Positions 1 to 8,152 are shown, counted from the stretch's first letter. The stretch is DNA of 34,969 nucleotides from Pseudooceanicola lipolyticus (GCF_002786325.1 NZ_PGTB01000030.1:1-34969), one strand, 5' to 3'. The notes: generated from the sequence alone by a model not told the origin. Made by a program: numbers and translations.

Positions 1-1
1 G

Positions 2-262
2 GCAACGCCCGCGGGCGGCGAAGGCTGGCCGGCGATGTTGGAGCGCGTCGGCGCGGCGGTCGATCAGGCGCTGCAGGCCGCCGGAGATCGGCTGCCGGTG
101 CTGGTGGCCCATTCCGGCGTGATCCGGGCGGTGCGGCAGTTGGGTGGCGGCACCCCGCATGGCGCTTCGCCGCCCAATACCACGCCGCTGCTCTTTGCCC
201 CCGCGGCCAACGGCTGGCAGGAAACAACACTGACGGAAAAGGACCTCCCATGGATTGCGTGA
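2..262 (+). CDS. Histidine phosphatase family protein, C-terminal fragment (cut by window edge)
   Basis: An open frame enters from the left edge and runs 86 codons to a TGA. It holds a GGEGWPAMLERV stretch, like the GES/GEG..F..RV segment of cobalamin-pathway and phosphoglycerate-mutase-like phosphatases, and then VAHSGVIRAV, the second conserved histidine motif of the histidine phosphatase superfamily. The N-terminal RHG motif with the phosphorylated histidine lies outside the window, so activity and substrate (alpha-ribazole phosphate, a sugar phosphate or other) cannot be decided. The stop overlaps the next gene by 13 bases, which suggests co-transcription with the HAD phosphatase that follows. 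Confidence 0.75.
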   Translation, partial: ATPAGGEGWPAMLERVGAAVDQALQAAGDRLPVLVAHSGVIRAVRQLGGGTPHGASPPNTTPLLFAPAANGWQETTLTEKDLPWIA

Positions 263-696
263 TCTTTGACATCGACGGGACGCTGGCGGAATTCGATTCC
301 GCCCGCCTGGGCCACCTGGTGCATGGCGAAGACAAGCATTGGGAGGCATTCCACCGCGAGATGCGCCAGGCGCCGGTAATCGAACCGGTCGCCCGCCTGC
401 TGGCCAAATTGCAGGCCCAGGGCGAACGTATCGTGCTGTGCTCGGGCCGGCCCGAAGGCTGGCGCGACCACACCCTGGCCTGGCTGGCACAGGCCGGGAT
501 CGATGCCGATGCGGTCTATCTGCGCGGCCGTGACGAAGACCGCGCCAGCGATCCCGATGTCAAGCGCGCGGCGCTGAACCGGATCCGCGCCGATGGTTAC
601 CGGCCCTGGCTGGTGGTGGATGACCGCAGCGCGGTGGTCGCGTTCTGGCGCGAGGCCGGCCTGACCTGCCTGCAATGCGCGCCGGGGGATTTCTGA
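250..696 (+). CDS. Small HAD-superfamily phosphatase, polynucleotide 3'-phosphatase-like
   Basis: The 148-residue protein shows all four HAD motifs: DIDGT (residues 7-11, nucleophile D7 and acid D9), CSGRPEGWR with S65, a lysine at K105 in DPDVKRAAL, and VVDDR (D124, D125). The CSGRP element and the LRGRDEDRASD segment before the lysine resemble the stand-alone phosphatase domain of T4-type polynucleotide kinase, so a nucleic-acid 3'-phosphate or small phosphoester is a plausible substrate. There is no kinase domain and no signal peptide, so it should be cytoplasmic. It overlaps the histidine phosphatase gene by 13 bases. The family call is firm, the substrate is inference. Confidence 0.8.
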   Translation: MDCVIFDIDGTLAEFDSARLGHLVHGEDKHWEAFHREMRQAPVIEPVARLLAKLQAQGERIVLCSGRPEGWRDHTLAWLAQAGIDADAVYLRGRDEDRASDPDVKRAALNRIRADGYRPWLVVDDRSAVVAFWREAGLTCLQCAPGDF

Positions 697-720
697 CCCC
701 CGGCAGCCTCTGGCCAACCC

Positions 721-1665
721 CTAGCGGCCCAGCCGGGCCAGCGCGGATTCCATCCGCCGGTAGACCTCGCCCGGGTCGGTGCAACCGTTCAGCCAGGTGC
801 AATTGTCCTTCTTGCCGGTCTGACGCAGCCAATCCACCACGGTCATGCCGGTGGTCAGCTCGCCGGCACACTCCACGTCCACCGGGCACAACCGCCCGGT
901 GAACAGCTCGGGCCACAGCAGCGCCGCCACCGCCACCGCATCATGCAGCGGACGCGAGGCGGTGCCGTATTTGGCGTTTCCGTAGCGTTCGAAAAACTCC
1001 ATCATGCCAGCGCAGGCGCGCATCACCTCGCTGCCATGCGCCGCCAGCGCCGCCGACCAGTTGACCGGCGCCGGGGTGGCATGGGTGCAGTCCAGCGGCA
1101 CGGCGGTCACCGGCACCCCGGAATTCAGCACGATGCGCGCCGCCTCGGGATCGACCAGGATGTTGTATTCCGCCGCCGGGCTCATGTTGCCGCCCTCGAA
1201 GAACCCGCCACCCATGAACACGATCTGGTCGATCCGTTCGGCGATGTCGGGGGCACGGCGCAGCGCCAGCGCGATATTGGTCTGCGGCCCCAGCACGATC
1301 AGGGTGATCTTTTCGGGATGGCCGAGCAGGGTTTCCACCAGGTAGTCCACCGCATGGCCCGGCGCCGCGCCCTGCCGGGCCGGTACCCAGTCCCAGCCGT
1401 CGATACCCGTTTCACCGTGAATCTCGGGCACCGGGCGCGGGTCGCGCAGCAGCGGCCGGGCCGAGCCGGCGTAAACCGGCACCTCGCCCCGGCCGGCCAG
1501 TTCGACAATGCGCCGCGCATTGTCGGTGGTCTGCGCCAGACCCATATTGCCCGCCACCGTGGTCAGGGCCAGCACCTCCAGTTCGGGCGCGGCCAGCGCC
1601 AGGAGAATCGCAAAGGCATCGTCCTGGCCGGGGTCGGTGTCGATAATCACGGGGCGGGGGGCCAT
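721..1665 (-). CDS. Inosine/uridine-preferring nucleoside hydrolase
   Basis: The 314-residue product belongs to the IunH/RihA family, which cleaves the N-glycosidic bond of nucleosides to base plus ribose. It begins MAPRPVIIDTDPGQDDAFAI, whose DTDPGxDD motif binds the catalytic calcium. FMGGGF, AEYNILVDPEAA (the N-E-D active-site segment) and LHDAVAVAALL complete the signature. The frame is open for 29 further codons upstream, but the ATG at 1665 has AAAGGA about 7 bases before it and gives the family length, so I chose it. No signal peptide is seen. It is divergent from the oxygenase operon with about 160 bp between them, so the two probably share a control region. Confidence 0.9.
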   Translation of the reverse strand: MAPRPVIIDTDPGQDDAFAILLALAAPELEVLALTTVAGNMGLAQTTDNARRIVELAGRGEVPVYAGSARPLLRDPRPVPEIHGETGIDGWDWVPARQGAAPGHAVDYLVETLLGHPEKITLIVLGPQTNIALALRRAPDIAERIDQIVFMGGGFFEGGNMSPAAEYNILVDPEAARIVLNSGVPVTAVPLDCTHATPAPVNWSAALAAHGSEVMRACAGMMEFFERYGNAKYGTASRPLHDAVAVAALLWPELFTGRLCPVDVECAGELTTGMTVVDWLRQTGKKDNCTWLNGCTDPGEVYRRMESALARLGR

Positions 1666-1791
1666 CGGCGGTCCTTTCGGTTGGAAGCAGGGGTAAAACC
1701 GGCGGTTTCTGCACAAATTATGGGCAAAACCCCCGGTTTCCGGAGAATTCATCCCGGCTACAAAAGCTTCTTGCTTTTCTCAAGGTCAATA

Positions 1792-1815
1792 CTGCACTCT
1801 GTATACAATGTGCAG
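1792..1815. promoter_or_regulatory. 24-bp dyad overlapping a likely -10 box; candidate GntR-family operator
   Basis: CTGCAC and GTGCAG arms flank a perfect TGTATACA core with a common centre at 1803.5; 10 of 12 positions in each half pair. The core contains TATACA, a plausible -10 element for the oxygenase gene that starts at 1827. TGTATACA resembles operators of FCD-type GntR regulators, and one is encoded at the end of this operon (6686-7360). Repression by blocking the promoter is inference. Confidence 0.55.
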
Positions 1816-1826
1816 AATGGAGACGC

Positions 1827-2804
1827 ATGATGAAAGGTGATTTCGACAACATTCCGATCGTCAGCCTTGCCGGGCTGGCCGAGGACGCGGCGCCGGAAGA
1901 GCGCGCCAAGACGGTTGCCGCGCTGAAAGAGGCGCTGGAAACCTCCGGCTTTGCCTATCTCGCCGATCATGGTGTTTCCGAGGATCTGGTGGAAAAGATG
2001 CGCCAGATGAACATGGCCTTCCACGACCTGCCGATGGAAGAGAAGATGGCGCTGAAGATCAACGGCTTCCATCGCGGCTATATGCCGATGTCCTCGTCCA
2101 CCATCGTCACCTCTTCGGTCGCCAAGGTGACCAAGCCCAACCGCTCGGAAAGCCTGATGGTGATGCATGAGGTCCCCGAGGATGCGCCCTATGCCGGCGA
2201 ACCGCTGCAGGGCCCCAACCAGTTCCCCGCTTCGCTGCCCGAAGTGGCCGAAACCGCGCGCGCCTATATGACCGAGATGACCGGGCTGGGCGAACGCATC
2301 GCCGGCGGCTTGGCCGAGGCGCTGGGGCTGGAACGCGACTGGTTCAAGCAGTATTTCGACAATCCCACCCTGTTCCTGCGCCTGCTGCATTACCCCGAAC
2401 AGCCCGACGAGGAAGAGCTGTTCGGCTCGGCTCCGCATACCGATTACGGTTTTGTCACCCTGCTGAAGCAGGACAATGTCGGCGGGCTGGAAGTGCGCAA
2501 CAAGCGCAACGAATGGATCCCCGCACCGCCGATCGACGGCACCTTCGTGATGAATGTGGGCGATATCCTGGCCAAGTGGTCGAACGGGCGGTTCGTGTCG
2601 ACCCCGCACCGCGTCCGCAACCTCAGCCGCCGCGACCGCTATTCGCAGCCCTTCTTCTACGACCCGTCGATGAGCGCGCTGGTCGAATGCCCCCCCGCCA
2701 TGCTGGAGGCGGGCGAGACACCGCAGATGGAGCCGGTCCTCTATGGGGACTATCTGCTGGAACGGCTCAACAAGAACTACGACTATCGCAAGAAAGCGTC
2801 CTGA
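1827..2804 (+). CDS. Isopenicillin N synthase-like 2-oxoglutarate/Fe(II)-dependent oxygenase
   Basis: A 325-residue member of the IPNS/flavonol-synthase-like non-haem iron oxygenases. An N-terminal DIOX_N region begins with IPIVSLAGL and GFAYLADHGV. The iron triad is H204 and D206 (APHTDYGFVTLL) with H261 (STPHRVRN), and R271xS273 (RYSQPFF) is the 2-oxoglutarate carboxylate clamp. It should couple 2-oxoglutarate decarboxylation to oxidation of a small molecule in the cytosol. GGAGA precedes the tandem ATG codons. It is the first gene of an operon with a polyamine-type ABC importer and a GntR regulator, so the imported compound is its likely substrate. The exact compound is unknown; a nucleobase or amine derivative would fit the divergent nucleoside hydrolase. 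Confidence 0.9.
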   Translation: MMKGDFDNIPIVSLAGLAEDAAPEERAKTVAALKEALETSGFAYLADHGVSEDLVEKMRQMNMAFHDLPMEEKMALKINGFHRGYMPMSSSTIVTSSVAKVTKPNRSESLMVMHEVPEDAPYAGEPLQGPNQFPASLPEVAETARAYMTEMTGLGERIAGGLAEALGLERDWFKQYFDNPTLFLRLLHYPEQPDEEELFGSAPHTDYGFVTLLKQDNVGGLEVRNKRNEWIPAPPIDGTFVMNVGDILAKWSNGRFVSTPHRVRNLSRRDRYSQPFFYDPSMSALVECPPAMLEAGETPQMEPVLYGDYLLERLNKNYDYRKKAS

Positions 2805-2858
2805 TCGCCTTCCCCTCCGAAGGCACCCATCAGGCACCGAAAACAGGGAAAGAACTCA

Positions 2859-3905
2859 ATGACCGATTTCAACCGACGTAACATGCTCAAGGCCCTGGTG
2901 GCGCTTGGCGGGGCCACCGTTCTGGGTGTGCCCGGCGTGCGCGCCCAGGCCGAACAGCTGGTGATCACGACCTATGGCGGATCGTGGGAAAAATTCTGGC
3001 GCGACATCCTGATCCCCGCCTTCACCGAGGAATCCGGGGTCGAGCCGCAGCTCGATATCGGCCTGGGCCGGGTCTATACCACCAACCTGCGCGCTGCCGG
3101 CAAGGACAACCCGCCCTATAGCTGCCTGATGACCAACGAGATCTACTCGACGGTGCTGCGCGACGAGGGCTATTTCGAAAAGCTCGATCTCGACCTGGTG
3201 CCGAACTATGCCGATCTGTACCCGGTGGCGACCGAGGCCTCGGACGGCTGGGCCGCTGTCGGCCTGATCTCTCCCATCGGTATCGGCTATCGCACCGATA
3301 TGGTGTCCGAGGCGCCGACCTCGTGGAAGGATCTCTGGGACAATCCCGAACTGATGGGGCGGCTGGGCCTCTACAACATCCAGAACTCGGCCGGCAAAAT
3401 GTTCCTGATGCTGACCTCGATGATCTACGGCTCGGGCATCGACGACCTGGAAACCGGCTTTGCCAAGCTGAAAGAGCTGGGCCCGGTCTATCAGACCGAT
3501 TTCAACATGAGCACCGCCATGGCCACCGGCGAGATCGCCGTTGCGCCGTTCGACTTCGGGGAAATCGCCCGCCTGCGCAACCAGGGCCTGCCGGTGGAAT
3601 GCATTATTCCCGAAGAGGGCTTGATGATGTGGGACCAGACCTTCAACATCTGCGCCAACAGCCCGGCGCGCGAACAGGCCTATGAATACCTGAACTTCGT
3701 CCTCGGCCCCCAGGGCCAGGATCTGCTGATGCGCGAATTCTTCGTGTCGCCGGTCAACAAGACGGTGGATGTGCCCGAGGACCTGCAGCGCGACGTGCCG
3801 GTGTCGGGCGCCGCGATGGAGCAGTTCATCAAGTGGGACTGGAAACTGATGAACAGCAAAGCCGAGGAACTCGCGCGCCGCTGGAACGAGATCTTCGGCG
3901 CCTGA
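2859..3905 (+). CDS. ABC transporter periplasmic substrate-binding protein, PotD-like
   Basis: A 348-residue extracellular solute-binding protein of the spermidine/putrescine type. The N-terminus has a twin-arginine-like NRRNMLK followed by a hydrophobic stretch and a VRAQA cleavage region near residue 30, so export possibly by the Tat system is likely. Mature sequence starts LVITTYGGSWEKFWRD, typical of PotD/IdhA-type binding proteins. Later segments such as VAPFDFGEIARLRNQGLPVE fit the family. It lies 54 bp after the oxygenase gene and is followed by an intrinsic terminator, which would make it the most abundant component of the importer. Ligand is not predictable; the PotD family binds many amines and other small molecules. 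Confidence 0.88.
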   Translation: MTDFNRRNMLKALVALGGATVLGVPGVRAQAEQLVITTYGGSWEKFWRDILIPAFTEESGVEPQLDIGLGRVYTTNLRAAGKDNPPYSCLMTNEIYSTVLRDEGYFEKLDLDLVPNYADLYPVATEASDGWAAVGLISPIGIGYRTDMVSEAPTSWKDLWDNPELMGRLGLYNIQNSAGKMFLMLTSMIYGSGIDDLETGFAKLKELGPVYQTDFNMSTAMATGEIAVAPFDFGEIARLRNQGLPVECIIPEEGLMMWDQTFNICANSPAREQAYEYLNFVLGPQGQDLLMREFFVSPVNKTVDVPEDLQRDVPVSGAAMEQFIKWDWKLMNSKAEELARRWNEIFGA

Positions 3906-3938
3906 CCGGCGCCGAACCTGATACCTCCCCTGAAACTT

Positions 3939-3969
3939 CCCGCACCGTCTTGCCACGGTGCGGGCTTTT
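3939..3969 (+). terminator. Intrinsic terminator/attenuator inside the ABC operon
   Basis: A perfect 10-bp stem, CCCGCACCGT and ACGGTGCGGG, with a 6-base loop is followed by CTTTT. It sits between the binding-protein gene and the ATPase gene. Partial termination here would raise binding protein over membrane components, a common arrangement in ABC import operons. It also argues against the GTG at 3958 as ATPase start, since that codon lies in the stem. Confidence 0.85.
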
Positions 3970-3993
3970 GATCAAAGGACTGGCGCGTTCCCC

Positions 3994-5061
3994 ATGACGG
4001 AAGTTTCGCTTCGCTCGCTCGTGAAATCCTATGGCAGGTCGACCGCGCTGAAAGGGATCTCGCTGAATATCGGCCAAGGCGAATTCGTGTCGCTGCTGGG
4101 CCCGTCGGGCTGCGGCAAATCGACGACGCTGAAATGTATCGCCGGCTTCGAAGAGGTCACCGAAGGCAAGATCTTCTTCGACAACACCGATATCTCGCGC
4201 AAGCTGCCGGAAGACCGCGATATCGGCATGGTGTTCCAGTCCTACGCCCTGTTTCCACATATGACGGTGGCCCAGAACCTGGCCTTCGGGCTGCAGATGC
4301 GGCGGGTGCCCAAGGCCGAGATCGCCACGCGCGTCGCCCGCGCGATGGATATGGTCCAGCTGACCCAATATGCCGAACGCTTCCCCAAGGCGCTGTCGGG
4401 CGGCCAGCAACAGCGCGTTGCACTGGCGCGGGCGCTGGTGATCGAACCGGCGATCCTGCTGCTGGACGAGCCGCTGGCCAACCTCGATGCCAAGCTGCGC
4501 GACGAAATGCGCGGCTTTATCCGCGACCTGCAGAAACGGGTCGGCATCACCACCATCTACGTCACCCATGACCAGGGCGAAGCGATGACGATGTCCGACC
4601 GCGTGGTGGTGATGTTCGACGGCGAAATCGCCCAGGCCGCGCCGCCGGAAGAAGTCTACAACCACCCCGCCTCGGAACGGGTGGCGCGGTTTGTCGGCAA
4701 TGCCAATATCCTCGACCTGCCGGTCACGGCCAAGGACGCCGCCGGCAGCGACCTGGCGCTGCCCGACGGCAACCGCCTGCGCATCGACAGCCCGGCGCCC
4801 TGGGCCAATGGCCGGCTGCGGGTGATGGCCCGGCCCGAACAGATCGGCCTGACCGATCCCGGTGCCGGCCATCTGGGTGGCCAGATCGCCAAGCGCTATT
4901 TCAGCGGCGGCCATGTCGAATACCATGTCGACAGCGATTGCGGCCCGCTGATCGTACTGGGTCCGACCACGCAGACCGTGACCGAGGGCGCCAATGTGGG
5001 TCTGGCGCTGGACCCGGCCCGCCTGTGGCCGATCCCCGAGCCGAAGGGAAAGGCGCAATGA
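3994..5061 (+). CDS. ABC importer ATPase, PotA-like
   Basis: The 355-residue protein has Walker A GPSGCGKST (residues 36-44), Q-loop FQSYALFPHMT (Q81), signature LSGGQQQR (133-140), Walker B ILLLDEP (153-159) and switch histidine H191. A C-terminal TOBE-type region of about 110 residues follows (VARFVGNANIL, then VMARPEQIGL). This is the CUT1/PotA ATPase architecture, so it drives the importer formed by the neighbouring permeases. I use ATG 3994 because the earlier in-frame GTG lies in the terminator stem. Its stop overlaps the next start as ATGA, which indicates translational coupling. Confidence 0.92.
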   Translation: MTEVSLRSLVKSYGRSTALKGISLNIGQGEFVSLLGPSGCGKSTTLKCIAGFEEVTEGKIFFDNTDISRKLPEDRDIGMVFQSYALFPHMTVAQNLAFGLQMRRVPKAEIATRVARAMDMVQLTQYAERFPKALSGGQQQRVALARALVIEPAILLLDEPLANLDAKLRDEMRGFIRDLQKRVGITTIYVTHDQGEAMTMSDRVVVMFDGEIAQAAPPEEVYNHPASERVARFVGNANILDLPVTAKDAAGSDLALPDGNRLRIDSPAPWANGRLRVMARPEQIGLTDPGAGHLGGQIAKRYFSGGHVEYHVDSDCGPLIVLGPTTQTVTEGANVGLALDPARLWPIPEPKGKAQ

Positions 5062-5897
5062 AACGGATACGCGCCACCCTGCTGCTGGCCCCCGCCGCGG
5101 CGCTGATCTTCCTGTTCATCCTGCTGCCCTATATCACCGTTCTGGTGATGAGTTTCCGCGCCCCGGCCGAGGGCCAGCCCTATGGCGAGGGCTTCAGCGT
5201 CGAAGGCTACGCGCATTTCTTTGCCGAAAGCTATTACGCCACTTCACTGCCGCAGACCCTGTTCCTGGGCGTGGTGACAACGCTGGTCTGCCTGATCCTG
5301 GCCTATCCGGTGGCGCTGCACATCGCCTTCGCCTCCAAGCGCTGGCGCGGCCTGCTCTATGGCATCGTGCTGTCGCCGCTGCTGGTCGGCATCGTGGTGC
5401 GCAGCTATGGCTGGACCATCCTGCTGGGCAATTCCGGCGTGATCAATTCGACCCTGCGCAACCTGGGCCTGATCGACCGGCCGCTGCCGCTGATGTATAA
5501 TGATTTCGGCGTGATCCTGGCGCTTGCCCATGTCTTCCTGCCCTTCATGGTGCTGCCGCTGCTGTCCTCGCTGCAGGCGATGGATCCGGCGGTGACCCAG
5601 GCCGCGCGCTCGTTGGGGGCCAGCCGCTTCACCATCTTCCGGCGGGTGACCTTCCCGGTATCGATGCCCGGCGTGCAATCGGGCTGCATCCTGGTCTTCG
5701 TGCTGGCGATTTCCTCCTATGTCACCCCGGCGCTGGTCGGCGGCATGCGGGTCAAGACCACGACGCTGTTGGTCGTCGACGCACTGATCGACCAGTTCCA
5801 ATGGCCCTTCGGATCGGCGATGGCGCTGATCCTGGCGGTCAGCGCCGGCATCGTGGTGCTGATCTTTGCGCGCCTGACCCGAATGAAGTGGACCTGA
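5058..5897 (+). CDS. ABC importer permease, PotB-like
   Basis: A 279-residue inner-membrane protein. The first transmembrane segment is residues 7-31, after which a periplasmic loop rich in polar residues is seen (RAPAEGQPYGEGFSVEGYAHFF). The EAA loop that docks to the ATPase is around residues 181-200 (QAARSLGASRFTIFRRVTFP). About six membrane spans can be drawn, the usual PotB number. It starts inside the ATPase stop (ATGA) and is followed after 3 bases by the second permease. An in-frame ORF extends further upstream, but this lies wholly in the ATPase gene and is not used. Confidence 0.9.
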   Translation: MKRIRATLLLAPAAALIFLFILLPYITVLVMSFRAPAEGQPYGEGFSVEGYAHFFAESYYATSLPQTLFLGVVTTLVCLILAYPVALHIAFASKRWRGLLYGIVLSPLLVGIVVRSYGWTILLGNSGVINSTLRNLGLIDRPLPLMYNDFGVILALAHVFLPFMVLPLLSSLQAMDPAVTQAARSLGASRFTIFRRVTFPVSMPGVQSGCILVFVLAISSYVTPALVGGMRVKTTTLLVVDALIDQFQWPFGSAMALILAVSAGIVVLIFARLTRMKWT

Positions 5898-5900
5898 GCC

Positions 5901-6677
5901 ATGCAGATCGCCACCCCGCTGCTCGGCCTGATGCGTATCCTGGTCTATATCTTCCTGCTGGCGCCCATCGCCATCGTGGTGCTGGCTTCGCTGAATGCCG
6001 GCAATTTCCTGACCTTCCCGCCGCAGGGGCTCAGCCTGCGCTGGTTCTGGACCTTCCTGCAGAATGACGTGTTCATCAACGCGATCATCTATTCGGCAGT
6101 GCTGGCCGCCGGCGCCACCGCGGTATCGCTGGTGATCGGCACCATGGCGGCGCTGTATTTCGTCCGCCACGCTGCGCGCGAGGCCGAGGCGGTGCGCGTC
6201 GGCATGCTGCTGCCGCTGATCCTGCCCGAGATCCTGACCGCCATCGCGCTGCTGTTCTTCTTCTACGAGATCGGCATCGGCACCGAACACAAGATCGCGC
6301 TGTTCACCGGCCATGTGCTTATGACGCTGCCCTTCGTGTTCCTGAACGTGACCACCTCGCTCCAGGGCCGCGATGAATCGATCGAGCTGGCGGCGCGCAC
6401 GCTGGGCGCCTCGCGCTATACCGCCTTCCGCCGGGTCACCCTGCCGCTGATCGCGCCGGGCTTGGCAACCGGCGGGATTTTTGCCTTTATCATCAGCTTT
6501 GATACTTTTGGAATTTCATTCATCTTGAAAGGGGCCGGATCGGCGCCGCTGCCGATCCAGCTATATGATTATTTGCGTTTCAATTTCACTCCCGAGGCCG
6601 CCGCGGTGTCGACCGTTTCGATCCTTCTGACCCTGATGCTGGTCACCCTGTCCGACCTGCTGTTCGGGCGGGAATAG
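5901..6677 (+). CDS. ABC importer permease, PotC-like
   Basis: A 258-residue membrane protein with an N-terminal span (residues 7-30), the PotC-like PQGLSLRWFW segment at 41-50 and an EAA loop at about 162-182 (ELAARTLGASRYTAFRRVTLP). It forms the second half of the translocation pore with the PotB-like protein. It begins 3 bases after the preceding stop. One local oddity: bases 6478-6595 (around GIFAFIISFDTFGISFILK) use AT-rich codons unlike the GC-ending codons elsewhere in the operon, without breaking the frame. Confidence 0.9.
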   Translation: MQIATPLLGLMRILVYIFLLAPIAIVVLASLNAGNFLTFPPQGLSLRWFWTFLQNDVFINAIIYSAVLAAGATAVSLVIGTMAALYFVRHAAREAEAVRVGMLLPLILPEILTAIALLFFFYEIGIGTEHKIALFTGHVLMTLPFVFLNVTTSLQGRDESIELAARTLGASRYTAFRRVTLPLIAPGLATGGIFAFIISFDTFGISFILKGAGSAPLPIQLYDYLRFNFTPEAAAVSTVSILLTLMLVTLSDLLFGRE

Positions 6678-6685
6678 GCGCGGCC

Positions 6686-7360
6686 ATGGCGGATCTGGAC
6701 GAGCAGCTGAGCCTGCGGCCCATCGGGCTGGAAGTGGCCGACCGCATGGAAGCGGCAATCGTGCGCGAGGTCTTCGCGCCGGGCGAGAAGCTGCGGGAAC
6801 TCGACATCTGCGCCCGCTTCGGTATCTCACGCTCGCCGTTGCGCGAGGCGTTCCAGGTGCTGGAAGGGCGCGGCCTGGTCGAACGCCGGCCGCGGCTGGG
6901 CACCCGCGTCACTGAGATGTCGGTGGAAAATCTCGACGAGATCACCACCTGTCGCATCCCGCTCGAGGCCACCTGCAGCCGGCTTCTGGCCAGCCGCGAC
7001 GACCACCGGGCCGTCGCCACTGAACTGGAGGTGCCGCTGGTCTCGATGCGCCACGCATATAAGCGCGGCGATTTCGTCGCCGGGTTCGAGGCCAATGTGC
7101 AGATGACCGCGCTGATGCATGCGCGCTGCGGCAATTCGGTGTTGCAACGGCTGTTGGATCAGCTCGACAAATCGGCGCTGCGCTATCGCTTTCGCGCCTA
7201 TCGCAGTGCCACCAGCGTGCTGGACGACATGATCGAGGGCAACACCGCGATGGTCGACGCGATCCGCTCGGGCGATGGCGACCGCGCCGCCCAGGTCACC
7301 GCCGACCTGGTGGAAAAGGCCTGGCAAACCACGCGCACGCTGTTCCTGGAATCAACCTGA
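6686..7360 (+). CDS. GntR-family transcriptional regulator, FadR/FCD subfamily
   Basis: A 224-residue regulator. Residues 15-80 form a GntR winged helix (VREVFAPGEKLRELD, FGISRSPLREAFQVLEGRGLVERRPRLG is spread over 45-72). The helical C-terminal part (about 85-215) fits the FCD ligand domain, including the ALMHARCGNSVLQRLL helix that normally supplies metal or ligand contacts. It is the last gene of the oxygenase/ABC operon, 8 bases after the permease, so it probably senses the imported compound or a product and controls the operon through the dyad at 1792-1815. Autoregulation is inference. Confidence 0.88.
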   Translation: MADLDEQLSLRPIGLEVADRMEAAIVREVFAPGEKLRELDICARFGISRSPLREAFQVLEGRGLVERRPRLGTRVTEMSVENLDEITTCRIPLEATCSRLLASRDDHRAVATELEVPLVSMRHAYKRGDFVAGFEANVQMTALMHARCGNSVLQRLLDQLDKSALRYRFRAYRSATSVLDDMIEGNTAMVDAIRSGDGDRAAQVTADLVEKAWQTTRTLFLEST

Positions 7361-7381
7361 CAGGGGTGCCGCGCCGCCCGT

Positions 7382-8152
7382 TCAGGGCTGGGCAAAGGGC
7401 GCGATGGTCACGCCATTCTCTTCCAGCGCGGCACGCAAGCCGCGGGCAATCTCGACCGCGCCGGGGGTGTCACCATGGATGCACAGCGTTGCAGGCTCCA
7501 CCGGCAGCCGCTTGCCGCCGCTGGTGGGAATATGCCCGTTCAGCACCATCTCCAGCACCTGGTCGCGGCTTTGGACCGGGTCGTGGATCACCGCGCCGGG
7601 CTGGCTGCGCGGGGTCAATTCGCCGGCATCGGTATAGCTGCGGTCGGCATAGATTTCGCAGGCCACCGCCAAACCCGCTTTTTGGGCGGCGGTAAAGGTC
7701 TCGGAATAGGGCAGCGACACAAAGATCAAGCCGGGGTCGACCGCCCTGACCGCGCGCACGCACAGCGCCGCAAGATCGGGATCGGTCGCCGCCATGTTGC
7801 CAAGCGCGCCATGGGTTTTCACATAGCGCATGCTGTGGCCTTCCACCGCGCACATGCCCTGCATGGCGGCGATCTGATAGATCAGCTGCGCCTCCAGATC
7901 CTCGGGCCGTTCGCCGGAGATCCGCCGCCGGCCAAAGCCGTAGAGATCCATGAAGGACGGATGCGCGCCCACCACGACCCCCGCCGCCCGGGCCAGCCGG
8001 ATGGTGTTGCGCATCACCGCCGGATCGCCGGCATGGAAGCCGCAGGCCACGTTGGCCGACGAGATCAGCGCCATCATCGCCGCGTCATCGCCGATGGTAT
8101 AGGCGCCAAAGCTCTCGCCCATGTCGCAATTCAGGTCCAGGCTGCGGGTCAC
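7382..8152 (-). CDS. pxpA: 5-oxoprolinase subunit A (LamB/YcsF family)
   Basis: This 256-residue protein carries the family signature SLDLNCDMGESFGAYTIGDD near the N-terminus, SANVACGFHAGDP (30-44) and GVVVGAHPSFMDLYGFGRR. PxpABC hydrolyses 5-oxo-L-proline (pyroglutamate) to glutamate with ATP. I place the start at GTG 8152, where GGAGG lies 6 bases upstream and the product gets the normal family length. ATG codons at 8176 and 8284 would add residues with no family similarity. It diverges from pxpBC across about 165 bp and converges on the GntR gene. Confidence 0.9.
   Translation of the reverse strand: MTRSLDLNCDMGESFGAYTIGDDAAMMALISSANVACGFHAGDPAVMRNTIRLARAAGVVVGAHPSFMDLYGFGRRRISGERPEDLEAQLIYQIAAMQGMCAVEGHSMRYVKTHGALGNMAATDPDLAALCVRAVRAVDPGLIFVSLPYSETFTAAQKAGLAVACEIYADRSYTDAGELTPRSQPGAVIHDPVQSRDQVLEMVLNGHIPTSGGKRLPVEPATLCIHGDTPGAVEIARGLRAALEENGVTIAPFAQP

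Noticed and set aside
1758-6314. Long minus-strand open frames opposite the oxygenase and importer genes
   Set aside because: They are antisense shadows of GC-rich genes, rich in H, R, G and Q, with no family signatures and no ribosome sites.
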